Of a stretch of DNA of 64,000 bases, positions 17,801 through 26,534 are shown piece by piece (positions within the stretch are counted from its first letter, which is position 1; each line of letters begins with the position of its first letter). A model generated the notes under the pieces. It did no database searches. It saw only the letters and a list, made by a program, of their open reading frames with translations, and had not been told where the DNA came from. The stretch is from Altererythrobacter ishigakiensis. GTDB taxonomy: Bacteria; Pseudomonadota; Alphaproteobacteria; Sphingomonadales; Sphingomonadaceae. The DNA is taken from assembly GCF_001663155.1 (NCBI RefSeq), contig NZ_CP015963.1, positions 1-64,000 on the forward strand, read 5' to 3'. Made by a program: the position numbers and the translations under genes.

Positions 17801-18325
17801 ATGGCCATCACGCTTTACGATGCATTCGTGCCCAGCTGTCAGCAGATCCTTGGCGGGCTTTCCGGTCTGATCGACAAAGGCGAAGCGCATGTAAAAGAGC
17901 ACGGGTTGGATGATACCGACCTGATCGAAGCCAGATTGTCAGAGACCATGTGGACCCTTCCATGGCATGTGCGGGCATGCTGGGTGCACGGCGCCTACAC
18001 TTTCGATCAACTGCCTACAGGCGAATTCACCCCGGACTTTACCGATGTGCCGGATAGCTGGGATTCCATGCGGGCGATGGTCGATGACGCGCAGGCCAAA
18101 TTGGCGGCGCTCGACCCGGATACTGTCGAGGCTTTGGCAGACAAGACGATCGGCTTTGTGCTAGGCGGCAAGCGGTTGATGGAGTTCAGCGGGCAGGACT
18201 TTCTCTTGAGTTTCAATCAGCCCAATTTCTATTTCCACGCGACCACTTTTTACGACATTCTACGCCATAAGGGCGTTGCTTTGGGCAAGCGCGATTTCAT
18301 GGGCGCACCTCGTCTGCGAACCTAG
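17801..18325 (+). CDS. DUF1993 domain protein
   Basis: 174 aa. The start MAITLYDAFVPSCQQILGGL and the DAFVP/FYFHATTFYDILRH stretches match the DUF1993 family, small helical proteins related to the DinB fold with no established function. The ATG at 17801 has AGGAG upstream (TTCAGGAGATCAACC). An in-frame extension to 17654 would overlap gcrA and is rejected. It lies directly after the gcrA terminator and is probably transcribed separately. Confidence 0.82.
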   Translation: MAITLYDAFVPSCQQILGGLSGLIDKGEAHVKEHGLDDTDLIEARLSETMWTLPWHVRACWVHGAYTFDQLPTGEFTPDFTDVPDSWDSMRAMVDDAQAKLAALDPDTVEALADKTIGFVLGGKRLMEFSGQDFLLSFNQPNFYFHATTFYDILRHKGVALGKRDFMGAPRLRT

Positions 18326-18387
18326 TCCAGCAAGAATTTTCGGAACACTCCGTGTCGCCGCCGATTGGCAGAGTGAAGGATAATTCA

Positions 18388-19335
18388 ATGCGAAATAATC
18401 TATACGCGATACCGCTTCTTGCGGCTGTAACAAGTGCGCCCGTTCAGGCTGAGCTACCAGAGCCGGTTAAAGCCATGATCGATGCGGCGATAGAGAGCGG
18501 CGACCCAGCAACGGTGCAAGCAGTGACCTCCGTCGCGCGTCAGACCAATCCTGATGATGCCGAGGAAATCGATGCTCTCCTTGCGTCCTTCAATCAGGAA
18601 CAAGCTCAACTTGCAGCCGCGCAAGCGGCGAAGAAGGAAGAGGCCATTCGCACCGCCAGCCTTCTAGAGAACTGGAGCGGCAAGGGCGAGTTCGGTGCGT
18701 TTCGGGCGACAGGCAACTCGTCCAACACAGGTGTAACCGCAGGGCTTTCGCTGAAGCGCCAGGGCATCGACTGGACCCACAAGCTGCGCGGGCGCGCCGA
18801 TTACCAGCGCAACAACGGGGTAACGTCCCGCGAACAGTATTTTTTCGCTTATGAGCCCAACCTGAAGGTTTCGGAACGAATGTTCGTTTATGGACTTGCC
18901 CAATACGAGCGGGACCGTTTCCAGGGCTTCTCTGCCCGCTACGCCATCTCAGGCGGGATCGGCTACAAGTTCATCGATGAGCCAGACATTCAGCTGTCGG
19001 CAAAGGTCGGACCAGCTTACCGAGTGACCGACTTTGTGAATGGCGATAGCGAAAGTCGTATCGCTGGTCTTCTCGGGGTGGATTTCGACTGGAGCATTAC
19101 AGACCGGCTGAAACTTACACATGAGACCAATGCGGTTGCGGAAACTGGCGGCTCTGCGACTGTTATTGTCGATTCAAATAACACAAGCCTCAACTTTGTT
19201 ACTGGCCTCAATGCCAAGGTTAGCGACAAACTGACAACACGGTTTTCCTATGCAGTCGAGTACGACAGCAATCCCCCCGCGGGTTCGGAGAATACAGACA
19301 CGCTTAGCCGGGTGACGCTGATCTACGACTTCTAG
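18388..19335 (+). CDS. DUF481 family outer-membrane beta-barrel protein (YdiY-like)
   Basis: 315 aa. A signal peptide (MRNNLYAIPLLAAVTSAPVQA) precedes a helical, Ala/Gln-rich segment (about 25-95). From SGKGEFGAFRATGNSSNTG the alternating pattern of a DUF481 barrel runs to the C-terminal LIYDF, a typical outer-membrane terminus. The ATG at 18388 has GTGAAGGA upstream; an earlier start at 18352 would spoil the signal peptide. It converges on the next gene with only 3 bp between stops. Family function is unknown. Confidence 0.85.
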   Translation: MRNNLYAIPLLAAVTSAPVQAELPEPVKAMIDAAIESGDPATVQAVTSVARQTNPDDAEEIDALLASFNQEQAQLAAAQAAKKEEAIRTASLLENWSGKGEFGAFRATGNSSNTGVTAGLSLKRQGIDWTHKLRGRADYQRNNGVTSREQYFFAYEPNLKVSERMFVYGLAQYERDRFQGFSARYAISGGIGYKFIDEPDIQLSAKVGPAYRVTDFVNGDSESRIAGLLGVDFDWSITDRLKLTHETNAVAETGGSATVIVDSNNTSLNFVTGLNAKVSDKLTTRFSYAVEYDSNPPAGSENTDTLSRVTLIYDF

Positions 19336-19338
19336 GAA

Positions 19339-20019
19339 TCAACGTTTTCTTGCAAACCAGATCGTGTGGCGCGGGCCCTTATTGTTGGGCCGTGCCCGCA
19401 CCTCGCGCACTTCCACTTCAAACCCGCCATCCATCAGGCGGCGCGTGAATTTGTGATCTGGCGCGGCTGACCAGATCGCCAGAATGCCGCCCGGATTGAG
19501 CGCGTCCTTAGCCTTCGCAATACCGGTTCGCGTGTAAAGCCGGTCGTTGGGGTCACGCACGATGCCGTCCGGGCCATTGTCCACATCAAGCAGGATCGCA
19601 TCGAACTTACCGCAAGTGCCGTCATTGGCGTCATCGATCAACGCGGCCACATCGCAAAGCACAACCTCGCCGCGCGGATCCTTAAGACAATCACCGGTGA
19701 GTTCAGACAGCGGCCCTTCTGCCCATTCCAGAACTTCTGACACAATTTCGGCGACGACAACTTCGCCCTTTTCGCCCACGCCGGTCAAGGCCGCGCGAAA
19801 GGTAAAGCCCATCCCATAGCCGCCGATCAGCACCCGTGGCGCGGGTTTGTCCAGCTCCTTCAGGGTCAGCAGCGCTAGCTGCTCCTCGCTATACTGCATG
19901 CGCGTGCCCATCAGCTCGTCCCGGCCGAGCATTATGATGAAATCGCGTCCGTGACTGACTAGCGTCAGCTCGCCGCCGTCAGGTATCTGCGCTGTGGCCA
20001 GTGTCTCACGCGGAAGCAT
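19339..20019 (-). CDS. Spermidine synthase-like methyltransferase-fold protein
   Basis: 226 aa. It has the Rossmann fold of spermidine synthases: a VLIGGYGMGFTFRAALT loop near residue 62, acidic VVVAEIVSEVLEWA, and FDAILLDVDNGPDG. The N-terminal tetramer/substrate domain of true SpeE is short, and the usual catalytic Asp/Tyr pattern is not complete, so polyamine synthesis should not be assumed. Its ATG shares one base with the stop of the upstream methyltransferase, so the two are cotranscribed. Confidence 0.75.
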   Translation of the reverse strand: MLPRETLATAQIPDGGELTLVSHGRDFIIMLGRDELMGTRMQYSEEQLALLTLKELDKPAPRVLIGGYGMGFTFRAALTGVGEKGEVVVAEIVSEVLEWAEGPLSELTGDCLKDPRGEVVLCDVAALIDDANDGTCGKFDAILLDVDNGPDGIVRDPNDRLYTRTGIAKAKDALNPGGILAIWSAAPDHKFTRRLMDGGFEVEVREVRARPNNKGPRHTIWFARKR

Positions 20020-21077
20020 TAGGCTCTAGCTTCGAGTACCATGTTGGTTGGTGTTTCTGCGGCTCGGCGCACGTTCGAGAATCCTCCTTTATTCAAGACT
20101 TCGGCAAGCCGCTTCGGTCCAGCCTGGGCACCCAACCCATAACCCACACTCTGACTGAGAGAATTTGGCGTGCAGGCAGTGGTTGAAAATCCATAGTAAA
20201 TTTGGCCTAATGGATGCAGATTTTCCGTCAAAGTATCGCCAGCCATAGGTTCTACCAGCATCAGTATGCCGTCCTCTTTCAACGCGCCACGTGCGCGCTT
20301 TGCGGCACCTACTGGATCTCCCATGTCATGTAGCGCATCGAAGATACAGGCGAAATCGAAACCTTCACCTTCAAAATTTTGTGCGGTCGCAACTTGGAAT
20401 TCGACATTGGTGACGCCAGCGTCAGAGGCCTGCTTCCGCGCTGCCTCGATTGATGGCTCGTGAAAGTCGATCCCGACGAAATGCGAATTGGGATAGGCTT
20501 TGGCCATCATAACAACCGATGACCCATGCCCGCAGCCGATATCGGCCACCTTGGCACCTGCTTTCAGCTTGTCTTCCACTCCGTCAAGCGCGGGGAGCCA
20601 TTCGCCCAGCAGATGCGCTTGATAGCCCGGACGGAAGAATCGGTCAGTCGCGCAGAAGCAGCAGGGAGACTGATCGCTCCATGGTCGGCCTTTGCCCGAC
20701 TTGAACGTGTCGATCGCTTTCTCGTGCTCTTCATATTGCGAAACGATCGCTTGGAAGAAGCCCTGCATACACGCAGGTTGCCCCTCACGGGTGAATACCA
20801 GCGCCTGCTCCTCAGAGAGGTGATAGGTTTCATCCTCGGGATTATAAGTGACGTATCCGGCTGCGGTGACTGAACCCAGCCATTCGCGCAGGTATAGCTT
20901 GTTCATTCCGGTCTTTTGAGCCAGCTGGTCCACGGTGACCGGGCCAGCTTCGTCGATGGCTTCAAACACTCCGGCCTGATCACCCAGATAGGACATGAAT
21001 ACGCCCATTGCCCCGGCAACGTCGCCAACGACCTTACCTGCCAGCTCTTCCAGTTTTTCCATGTTTACTTCAGCCAT
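20019..21077 (-). CDS. Class I SAM-dependent methyltransferase with N-terminal winged helix
   Basis: 352 aa. The N-terminal winged-helix part (about 20-90, with VTVDQLAQKTGMNKLYLREWL) resembles Rv2258c-like methyltransferases. The SAM motif VADIGCGHGSSVVMMAKAYP lies near residue 178, followed by FVGIDFHEPSIEAA. A metal- or substrate-binding DALHDMGDP segment follows. Start ATG 21077 has a GGAG site; a longer frame to 21161 is rejected. The substrate is unknown. It overlaps the spermidine-synthase-like gene downstream by one base. Confidence 0.85.
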   Translation of the reverse strand: MAEVNMEKLEELAGKVVGDVAGAMGVFMSYLGDQAGVFEAIDEAGPVTVDQLAQKTGMNKLYLREWLGSVTAAGYVTYNPEDETYHLSEEQALVFTREGQPACMQGFFQAIVSQYEEHEKAIDTFKSGKGRPWSDQSPCCFCATDRFFRPGYQAHLLGEWLPALDGVEDKLKAGAKVADIGCGHGSSVVMMAKAYPNSHFVGIDFHEPSIEAARKQASDAGVTNVEFQVATAQNFEGEGFDFACIFDALHDMGDPVGAAKRARGALKEDGILMLVEPMAGDTLTENLHPLGQIYYGFSTTACTPNSLSQSVGYGLGAQAGPKRLAEVLNKGGFSNVRRAAETPTNMVLEARA

Positions 21078-21177
21078 TGTCAGCTCTCCCTCTGCAAATG
21101 CAGGAATAAGCGACCCAATGGTTTTCTTGGCGCGACTCGGCGCTAACGCCGAGACTAGCACGGCGCCGCAAAGCCAC

Positions 21178-21209
21178 GAAAAAGCCCGCCGGGATTGCTC
21201 CTGGCGGGC
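21178..21209 (-). terminator. Rho-independent terminator downstream of pnp
   Basis: On the minus strand GCCCGCCAGGA (21199-21209) and TCCCGGCGGGC (21184-21194) form a strong hairpin with a GCAA loop, followed by TTTTTCG. It lies 27 bp past the pnp stop. Confidence 0.9.
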
Positions 21210-21235
21210 CCTTCACTGTTCGAGGCTGAAGAAGC

Positions 21236-23518
21236 TTAGTCCTTCAAGAAGTCCGGCACGTGAGCGGCGCCGTCGCCGCCGTTGTCGCCACCTTTGTCGC
21301 GGCCACCGCCGCGGCGACCACCACGATCACCGCCACGGCCGCGATCACGGTTTCCGCGCGGGCCACGACGATCACCTTTGTCACCACGCGGTTCGCGCGG
21401 CGGGCGGGTGTCTTCCAGCTCTTCACCGGTCTCCTGGTCAACAACACGCATCGACAGGCGGACCTTGCCACGATTGTCGATCTCAAGAACCTTGACCTTA
21501 ACTTCGTCACCTTCGGAAACGACGTCCGTCACTTTCTCGACGCGCTCGTTCTTCATTTCGCTGACGTGGACGAGACCGTCCTTGCCGCCCATGAAGTTCA
21601 CGAATGCGCCGAAATCGACGATGTTGACGACCTTGCCGGTGTAAATCTTGCCGACTTCGGCTTCTTCGACGATGCCTTCGATCCACTTCTTCGCGGCTTC
21701 GATTTCATCAGCGTTCGAAGAACTGATCTTGATGACACCTTCGTCATCAATGTCGACCTTGGCGCCGGTTTCAGCAACGATCTCGCGGATCACCTTGCCG
21801 CCCGTGCCGATAACGTCACGGATCTTCGACTTGTCGATCTGCATGGTTTCGATACGCGGAGCATGCTTGGAAACGCCGGTACGCGCTGAACCAAGGGCTT
21901 TCGCCATTTCGCCAAGGATGTGCGTACGGCCGGCTTTCGCCTGCTCAAGCGCCTTGGCCATGATTTCCTGCGTGATGCCGGCAACCTTGATGTCCATCTG
22001 CATGGTGGTGATGCCTGCTTCCGAACCGGCAACCTTGAAGTCCATGTCACCCAGGTGATCTTCGTCACCCAGAATGTCTGACAGAACAGCAAAGTCATCG
22101 CCCTCAAGGATCAGGCCCATCGCGATGCCCGAGACTGGACGTTCGATTGGAACGCCAGCGTCCATCATCGACAGACAGCCACCGCACACAGTCGCCATCG
22201 AGCTTGAGCCGTTGGACTCGGTGATGTCTGACAGAACACGGATGGTGTACGGGAAGTCTTCATGGTCAGGCAGCACAGGGTGCAGCGCGCGCCATGCAAG
22301 CTTGCCGTGGCCAGTTTCGCGGCGACCAGTGAAACCAAAGCGGCCCACTTCACCAACCGAGTACGGCGGGAAGTTATAGTGCAGCATGAAGTGGTTGTAG
22401 GAGAGACCCTCCAGGCCATCGATCATCTGCTCAGCGTCTTTGGTGCCCAGCGTGGTGGTGCAGATCGCCTGCGTTTCACCGCGTGTGAACAGCGCAGAGC
22501 CGTGCGTACGTGGCAGCAAGCCAACCATGGCTTCGATCGGGCGAACCTGATCCAGCTTACGGCCGTCAATGCGCGTGCCATCCTTCAGGATCGCGCCGCG
22601 AACGATTTCCGCTTCCAGTTTCTTGACCGCTTTGCTGGCGACCAGCTGAGTCTGCGCTTCTTCCTCAGCGAAAGCTTCCTTCGCCTTGGCGCGCGCTTCA
22701 TTGAGTGCGTCCGAACGGGCTGACTTGTCGGTCAGCTTGTACGCCGCTGCAATGTCATCGCCCACGATGCCGCGCAGCTTTTCCTTGATCGCCGCGGTAT
22801 CGTCAGATGTATCGATCTCCCAAGGTTCCTTGGCAGCCTGTTCAGCCAGATCGATGATCGCGCCGATAACCTTGCGGCTTTCCTCGTGCGCGAACATGAC
22901 TGCGCCGAGCATTTCTTCCTCGGTCAGTTCTTTCGCTTCGGATTCAACCATCATCACAGCGTCTTGTGTTGCCGCGACGACGAGGTCCAAACGACCTTCT
23001 TCATCAAGGCAGGTCTGAAGCGATGGGTTGAGTTCGTATTCGCCATTGCGGAAGCCAATGCGTGCTGCACCGATCGGGCCCATGAAGGGGACACCGCTGA
23101 TGGTCAGCGCAGCAGAAGCCGCGATCATTGCAACGATATCTGGCTCAGTTTCGCCATCATAGCTCAGAACCTGAGCGATAACGTTGATTTCGTTGTAGAA
23201 GCCTTCAGGGAAAAGCGGGCGAACCGGGCGGTCAATCAACCGCGAAGTCAGCGTTTCCTTTTCCGTCGCGCGGCCTTCGCGCTTGAAGAAGCCACCCGGG
23301 ATACGGCCAGCTGCAGAGAATTTTTCTTGATAGTGAACGGTCAGCGGGAAGAAATCCTGGCCTTCCTTCACTGACTTTGCGGCGGTCACGGCGCACAGCA
23401 CCACGGTTTCGCCATAAGTGGCCAGAACGGCGCCGTCTGCCTGACGGGCAATCTGACCGGTTTCGAGAGTGAGGGTTTTTCCGCCCCATTCAATCGATAC
23501 GGTTTTCTTGTCGAACAT
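21236..23518 (-). CDS. pnp: Polyribonucleotide nucleotidyltransferase (PNPase)
   Basis: 760 aa phosphorolytic 3'-5' exoribonuclease, usually a trimer in the RNA degradosome. Two RNase PH folds are visible, with [14 protein letters not shown] near residue 75 and [11 protein letters not shown] plus [15 protein letters not shown] in the second core. A KH domain ([12 protein letters not shown] near 555) and an S1 domain ([18 protein letters not shown] near 620) follow. The tail from about 690 is Arg/Gly-rich (RGG-like) and ends in VPDFLKD. The ATG has an AGAAGGA ribosome site. It lies downstream of rpsO, as usual. Confidence 0.98.
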   Translation of the reverse strand: MFDKKTVSIEWGGKTLTLETGQIARQADGAVLATYGETVVLCAVTAAKSVKEGQDFFPLTVHYQEKFSAAGRIPGGFFKREGRATEKETLTSRLIDRPVRPLFPEGFYNEINVIAQVLSYDGETEPDIVAMIAASAALTISGVPFMGPIGAARIGFRNGEYELNPSLQTCLDEEGRLDLVVAATQDAVMMVESEAKELTEEEMLGAVMFAHEESRKVIGAIIDLAEQAAKEPWEIDTSDDTAAIKEKLRGIVGDDIAAAYKLTDKSARSDALNEARAKAKEAFAEEEAQTQLVASKAVKKLEAEIVRGAILKDGTRIDGRKLDQVRPIEAMVGLLPRTHGSALFTRGETQAICTTTLGTKDAEQMIDGLEGLSYNHFMLHYNFPPYSVGEVGRFGFTGRRETGHGKLAWRALHPVLPDHEDFPYTIRVLSDITESNGSSSMATVCGGCLSMMDAGVPIERPVSGIAMGLILEGDDFAVLSDILGDEDHLGDMDFKVAGSEAGITTMQMDIKVAGITQEIMAKALEQAKAGRTHILGEMAKALGSARTGVSKHAPRIETMQIDKSKIRDVIGTGGKVIREIVAETGAKVDIDDEGVIKISSSNADEIEAAKKWIEGIVEEAEVGKIYTGKVVNIVDFGAFVNFMGGKDGLVHVSEMKNERVEKVTDVVSEGDEVKVKVLEIDNRGKVRLSMRVVDQETGEELEDTRPPREPRGDKGDRRGPRGNRDRGRGGDRGGRRGGGRDKGGDNGGDGAAHVPDFLKD

Positions 23519-23710
23519 GTATTTTCCTTCTGAACCCGCGGGGCCTTATTGCCTGGCGGGGCCTATATTGTCTGGTTGTATCGCGGCCGCAGAAACCGGA
23601 ATCTACTTTCTGCTGCGATCTTCCCAAATACCGGGTAATCCGTCCCGGTCCGGTTTGGGCGTTATCCTTGCCCCTTAAAGGCTTGCTCCACCGGATTGTG
23701 AAGGAAGCCA

Positions 23711-23740
23711 GATAAACGAAGCGGCCCGTTCTAGGGCCGC
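23711..23740 (-). terminator. Rho-independent terminator between rpsO and pnp
   Basis: GCGGCCC (minus strand, 23734-23740) pairs with GGGCCGC (23721-23727), followed by TTCGTTTAT. It would attenuate readthrough from rpsO into pnp, which probably has its own promoter in the 190 bp that follow. Confidence 0.8.
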
Positions 23741-23752
23741 CTCGAGAAACTC

Positions 23753-24022
23753 TTACTTACGAAGACCCAGCTTCTGGATCAGGGCGTTATAGCGCTCGAC
23801 GTCTTTCTTCTTGAGATAGGCGAGCAGGCTGCGACGCTTGTTGACCATCTGCAGAAGACCACGGCGTGAGTGGTTGTCCTTGTGATGATCCTTAAAGTGC
23901 TCGGTCAGGTTGCGGATACGCTGCGTCAGGATCGCGACCTGTACTTCGGGGCTGCCCGTGTCATTCTTGTCGCGGGCGTTCTCTTCGATAATCTTCGTTT
24001 TCGTTGCGGCATCAACCGACAT
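23753..24022 (-). CDS. rpsO: 30S ribosomal protein S15
   Basis: 89 aa, the normal length. [21 protein letters not shown] and the [20 protein letters not shown] signature are diagnostic for S15, which binds 16S rRNA early in small-subunit assembly. It sits in the usual truB-rpsO-pnp order, 12 bp after truB, with a terminator behind it. The ATG at 24022 is preceded by AAGAGAGA. Confidence 0.98.
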   Translation of the reverse strand: MSVDAATKTKIIEENARDKNDTGSPEVQVAILTQRIRNLTEHFKDHHKDNHSRRGLLQMVNKRRSLLAYLKKKDVERYNALIQKLGLRK

Positions 24023-24034
24023 AATATTTCTCTC

Positions 24035-25036
24035 TTACTCAGCGACATCGGGTAGATTAAAACCCCGCACAACCTTGGCCGTGCCTGCGATGCATTCCAT
24101 TAACGCAACCGGAGTTTCACCCAGTTTCGCCAGATAGAGCCCATCGCTTTGGGGCATCCCGGAAAGGACCCGGCCCTGACGGACCGCCTGCGCACTATCC
24201 GGGTCAAGTTTCAGGGCCGGGATGTCGTCCAGCCCCGCCTCGAGCGGCAGGAGTAGGTCTGATAAGGCCGCGCCATTAGCTTGTTTCTCGAGTTTGTCCA
24301 GCGAAATCGCCTGATTCTCGAGGAATGGACCGGCCTTTACCCGCCTTAGATAGGTAACGTGCCCGACAGTTCCAAGCGCGCGCGCGATATCCCGAGCCAA
24401 AGAGCGGATATATGTGCCCTTTGAGACATGCGCAGTCAGAGTGACCGTCTCAGCCAATTCCAGCGGCATGGAGGGGTCATAGGGGTCTGGCCGACCGGCG
24501 GTGGTTTGGAAAGCAGACCGAAGCTCAGGGTCCTCGCGTTCGCCTGCAAATTCCAGCGAATGGATCGTGACCTGACGCGTCCTGATTTCGACCTCTTCCC
24601 CCGCCCGCGCCCGGTCATAGGCGCGCTTGCCGTCGACCTTCACCGCTGAATAGGCGGGCGGGACTTGCTCGACCTCTCCGGTAAAGTGCTCAAGGATCGC
24701 CGCGACGGCGGCCATCGGCGGCCTTCGGCTCGATCGTTCAATCACTTTGCCTTCCGTGTCGAGCGTGTCGGTCTCCTCGCCAAACTTGATCGTGAATTCA
24801 TAAATCTTGCTCGCATCCAACATGCGGCCAGCCAGCTTGGTCGCTTCGCCCAGCGCGATTGGCAAAACCCCCTCGGCCAGTGGGTCCAGCGTGCCGCCAT
24901 GACCAACCTTGGTCTTGGCATAGCCCGATTGGCGCAGAATGCGTTTGACCGCGCCGACAGCCTGCGTCGAGCCAAGCCCGCGCGGCTTGTCGATGATCAG
25001 CCAGCCGGAAACAGGAATTTCGCGCAGATCAGCCAC
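24035..25036 (-). CDS. truB: tRNA pseudouridine(55) synthase TruB
   Basis: 333 aa from GTG 25036. SGWLIIDKPRGLGSTQAV starts the family, and KVGHGGTLDPLAEGVLPIALG near residue 50 holds the catalytic Asp. It makes psi55 in the tRNA T-loop. Insertions near 180-200 and the C-terminal PUA-like segment (SDGLYLAKLGETPVAL) fit bacterial TruB. There is also a TTG at 25054. The GTG overlaps the end of the upstream site-2 protease gene (GTGGCTGA context), which suggests coupling. Neither start has a strong ribosome site. Confidence 0.93.
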   Translation of the reverse strand: MADLREIPVSGWLIIDKPRGLGSTQAVGAVKRILRQSGYAKTKVGHGGTLDPLAEGVLPIALGEATKLAGRMLDASKIYEFTIKFGEETDTLDTEGKVIERSSRRPPMAAVAAILEHFTGEVEQVPPAYSAVKVDGKRAYDRARAGEEVEIRTRQVTIHSLEFAGEREDPELRSAFQTTAGRPDPYDPSMPLELAETVTLTAHVSKGTYIRSLARDIARALGTVGHVTYLRRVKAGPFLENQAISLDKLEKQANGAALSDLLLPLEAGLDDIPALKLDPDSAQAVRQGRVLSGMPQSDGLYLAKLGETPVALMECIAGTAKVVRGFNLPDVAE

Positions 25037-25748
25037 CAGCCACCGCCGAAGCAATGCTTAAATATTGCGTCAGCGCCCAGTTCACGGGTGGTCCGATGGT
25101 ATTTTCCAGCACGCCTAATTCAGGCGCGAACCATGTGAGGGCAACGAGAGCGAAAAACAGTATCATCCCGTATGGGCGCAGCCTACGATAGGCCTGAGAA
25201 AGCCCATCCGGCAAAATTCCCTCAACGATATGGGAACCGTCGAATGGCGGGATTGGCAGCAGGTTGAAAACACCAAGGAACACATTGATGAGGATGAAGT
25301 AAAACATGCCGCTTTGCAGCAGCAACGTTTCACCTGCCCCGTCCGCTATCAGTGAAAAGCCCGTCTCCGACGGCACAATTTGAGCACCGGCTGGCAAAGC
25401 CAAGCCCAGCGCCAATGCACCCAAAAGAGCCAATACAAAGTTGCTACCCGGCCCCGCTGCCGCCACCGCCATCATGCCGTAGCGGGGATTATCGAGCCGG
25501 TCCTGCCGCACGGGCACTGGCTTCGCCCAACCGAACACCGGCGCCCCCGCTAACGCAAGCGCGCCGGGAACAAGCAGCGTCCCCATGGGATCGACGTGGC
25601 GGATCGGGTTAAGGCTTAATCGCTTCGCGTCTCGCGCAGTCGTATCGCCGAGCAGTAACGCTGAATAGCCGTGCGCAACCTCGTGAAACACGATCGCCAC
25701 TATCAGGCATGGGATTAGCACCAAGGCCAACGTCAGGGTATCTGTCAT
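25029..25748 (-). CDS. Site-2 protease family (M50) membrane metalloprotease
   Basis: 239 aa intramembrane protease. Zinc motif HEVAH (VFHEVAHGYSALLLGD) lies in the first hydrophobic segment near residue 22. The second ligand segment LLPIPPFDGSHIVEG is near 172, with Asp in place of the usual NPDG. About six hydrophobic helices are visible. It belongs to the short, PDZ-less group (YwhC/Rip3-like without a CBS tail). Its target is unknown. It precedes and overlaps truB and lies 24 bp after tdk. Confidence 0.9.
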   Translation of the reverse strand: MTDTLTLALVLIPCLIVAIVFHEVAHGYSALLLGDTTARDAKRLSLNPIRHVDPMGTLLVPGALALAGAPVFGWAKPVPVRQDRLDNPRYGMMAVAAAGPGSNFVLALLGALALGLALPAGAQIVPSETGFSLIADGAGETLLLQSGMFYFILINVFLGVFNLLPIPPFDGSHIVEGILPDGLSQAYRRLRPYGMILFFALVALTWFAPELGVLENTIGPPVNWALTQYLSIASAVAGG

Positions 25749-25772
25749 GTCTTGAAGATAGTGGCGAGCAGG

Positions 25773-26351
25773 TCAGCTCGCCAGAGCCTCGCTGAAATGT
25801 TTGCGGCACAAGGCCACGTAACGATCATTCCCGCCGATTTCAGTTTGCTCACCTGCTTTTACAGCTTTACCCTGCTCATCAACGCGCAGGTTCATCGTCG
25901 CCTTTCGCCCGCAGTCGCAGATGGCTTTCAGTTCCACGAGTGAATCCGCGATGCCCAGCAAGGCGGCGGAACCCGGAAACAGTTTGCCCTGAAAGTCAGT
26001 GCGCAAGCCATAGCAAAGCACCGGTGTTCCCGTTTCATCAGCCAGCCTTGCGCATTGCCAGACCTGTTCTTCGGTCAGAAACTGCGCTTCATCGATCAGC
26101 ACGCAATCGACCCTGCCTTGCGAATGCTCTTCCAGCACATGCTCCAGAATATCGGTATCCGGTGCAAACCGATTTGCATCGCTGGCAAGGCCGATCCGGC
26201 TGCTTATTGCACCGAAGCCAGGGCGATCATCAATGGCCGCGGTCCAGAGTGAAACCCGCATTCCCCGCTCGCCATAATTGAAAGCGGCCTGCAGCAAGGT
26301 TGTGCTCTTTCCCGCATTCATGCTGGCATAATAGAAATAGAGCTTGGCCAT
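25773..26351 (-). CDS. tdk: Thymidine kinase (type II)
   Basis: 192 aa, the family length. Walker A YASMNAGKSTTLLQA lies near residue 9, and the DEAQFL Walker B-type motif in VLIDEAQFLTEEQVW near 88. A structural zinc site is formed by CDCGRKA near 145 and a later Cys in ALCRKHF. It phosphorylates thymidine for salvage. Start ATG 26351 gives MAKLYFYYASMNAGKS, the normal N-terminus; a longer upstream frame is rejected. Confidence 0.96.
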   Translation of the reverse strand: MAKLYFYYASMNAGKSTTLLQAAFNYGERGMRVSLWTAAIDDRPGFGAISSRIGLASDANRFAPDTDILEHVLEEHSQGRVDCVLIDEAQFLTEEQVWQCARLADETGTPVLCYGLRTDFQGKLFPGSAALLGIADSLVELKAICDCGRKATMNLRVDEQGKAVKAGEQTEIGGNDRYVALCRKHFSEALAS

Positions 26352-26534
26352 GCTCGCGCGCCTTTGCTGTTCCGACAGGAGCCGCACGTTTGCAGCCGTG
26401 CCCGTGCCGTGCAAGCGCGGAACGCAAGTTATTCGGAAACAAATGTGGGGTTTCGCGGATTAAGCTGTGAGACAGGCGCTACCAGCAATGCTAGCGCTAA
26501 AGCAATTGGCAAGTATCGAGGGGCCTTAGGCACA

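Noticed and set aside
21244..22107. Arg/Thr-rich frames opposite and out of phase with pnp
   Set aside because: They are shadows of the GC-rich RGG tail and core of pnp.
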